Shown here piece by piece: positions 5,574 through 5,699 of a stretch of 5,699 nt of DNA; position 1 is the first letter of the stretch, and each line of letters begins with the position of its first letter. The notes beneath the pieces are model-generated. The model was not told the DNA's origin. It saw nothing but the letters and a program-made list of their open reading frames with translations, and ran no database searches. The position numbers and the translations under genes were made by a program. The stretch comes from Bacteroidales bacterium (GTDB lineage: Bacteria; Bacteroidota; Bacteroidia; Bacteroidales; UBA3663). The stretch lies in NCBI GenBank assembly GCA_004557315.1, contig SFEH01000124.1, forward strand, positions 1-5,699, written 5' to 3'.

Positions 5574-5699
5574 TTACTTCAGATAGTATTCCATTGTCGT
5601 CACCACGCGAACCTTGCGCATGTGAGGCATTACCTCATCGCTGTCGATCTCGAACTGGCCTTGGCGTGCTGATTTCAGGTTGCCGAGCTTGGCATTGGC
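5574..5699 (-). CDS. C-terminal fragment of a probable SIMPL (DUF541) domain protein
   Basis: Reading leftward from the right edge there is an open frame of 41 codons ending in TAA (5576-5574); the N-terminal part lies outside the window. The segment AKLGNLKSARQGQFEI, followed by MRKVRVVTTMEYYLK at the end, resembles the last part of SIMPL/YggE-like (DUF541) proteins, where a conserved 'lG.lksa..g.f.i' is followed by a final strand of the 'k.v.v...yel' type. Those proteins are usually exported or periplasmic, and their biochemical role is poorly defined. The gene converges on the lipoprotein gene. Codon composition looks like coding sequence similar to the aroQ operon. The family call rests on a short fragment recalled from memory. 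Confidence 0.6.
   Translation of the reverse strand, partial: ANAKLGNLKSARQGQFEIDSDEVMPHMRKVRVVTTMEYYLK

Noticed and set aside
1..5699. A hidden novel defence, secretion or mobile system
   Set aside because: Every long open region is explained by conserved core genes; I found no CRISPR array, toxin-antitoxin pair, insertion sequence, tRNA or rRNA. Only the lipoprotein lacks a clear function, and it has no accessory partner genes in view.

Overview
The window looks like core chromosome of a Bacteroidales bacterium (Prevotella/Bacteroides-like). Three things point there: promoters of the Bacteroidetes form (TTG, about 20 bp, TAnnTTTG) with no clear Shine-Dalgarno sequences; a pyruvate kinase with an N-terminal 'NTAHA' motif that I associate with this phylum; and an SPII lipoprotein carrying an 'ASPEG' type OmpA-like domain. 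I could not run any database comparison, so the genus is open.

Layout. Positions 1-63 are a short intergenic stretch with a tandem 10-mer. A leftward operon follows: aroQ (2661-2236, type II 3-dehydroquinate dehydratase), pyk (2212-734, pyruvate kinase) and a class I SAM-dependent O-methyltransferase (741-64). The gap between aroQ and pyk is 23 bp, and the methyltransferase start overlaps the pyk stop by 8 bp. Rightward and divergent from aroQ is xerD (2727-3623), a full-length tyrosine recombinase with all six catalytic residues. The 65-bp aroQ/xerD gap holds two face-to-face promoters whose -7 boxes form an inverted repeat. Next, with its own strong-looking promoter, comes a 561-residue lipoprotein (3721-5406) with a beta-rich N-terminal region, an interrupted OmpA-like domain and C-terminal TPRs. 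Its codon use suggests very high expression. It ends at a clear intrinsic terminator (5434-5465). From the right edge, the last 41 codons of a leftward gene, probably a SIMPL/DUF541 protein, converge on it.

How the genes fit together. AroQ feeds the shikimate pathway. Pyruvate kinase consumes PEP, which the shikimate pathway also needs. The methyltransferase resembles the family that includes the tRNA U34 hydroxyuridine methyltransferase TrmR, so a link through prephenate-dependent tRNA hydroxylation is possible but speculative. XerD is a housekeeping chromosome-dimer resolvase and there is no sign of a mobile element around it. I see no phage, CRISPR, toxin-antitoxin, insertion sequence, tRNA or rRNA. 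The most interesting points are the overlapping bidirectional promoter and the abundant-looking OmpA-like/TPR lipoprotein; neither amounts to a demonstrable new system.
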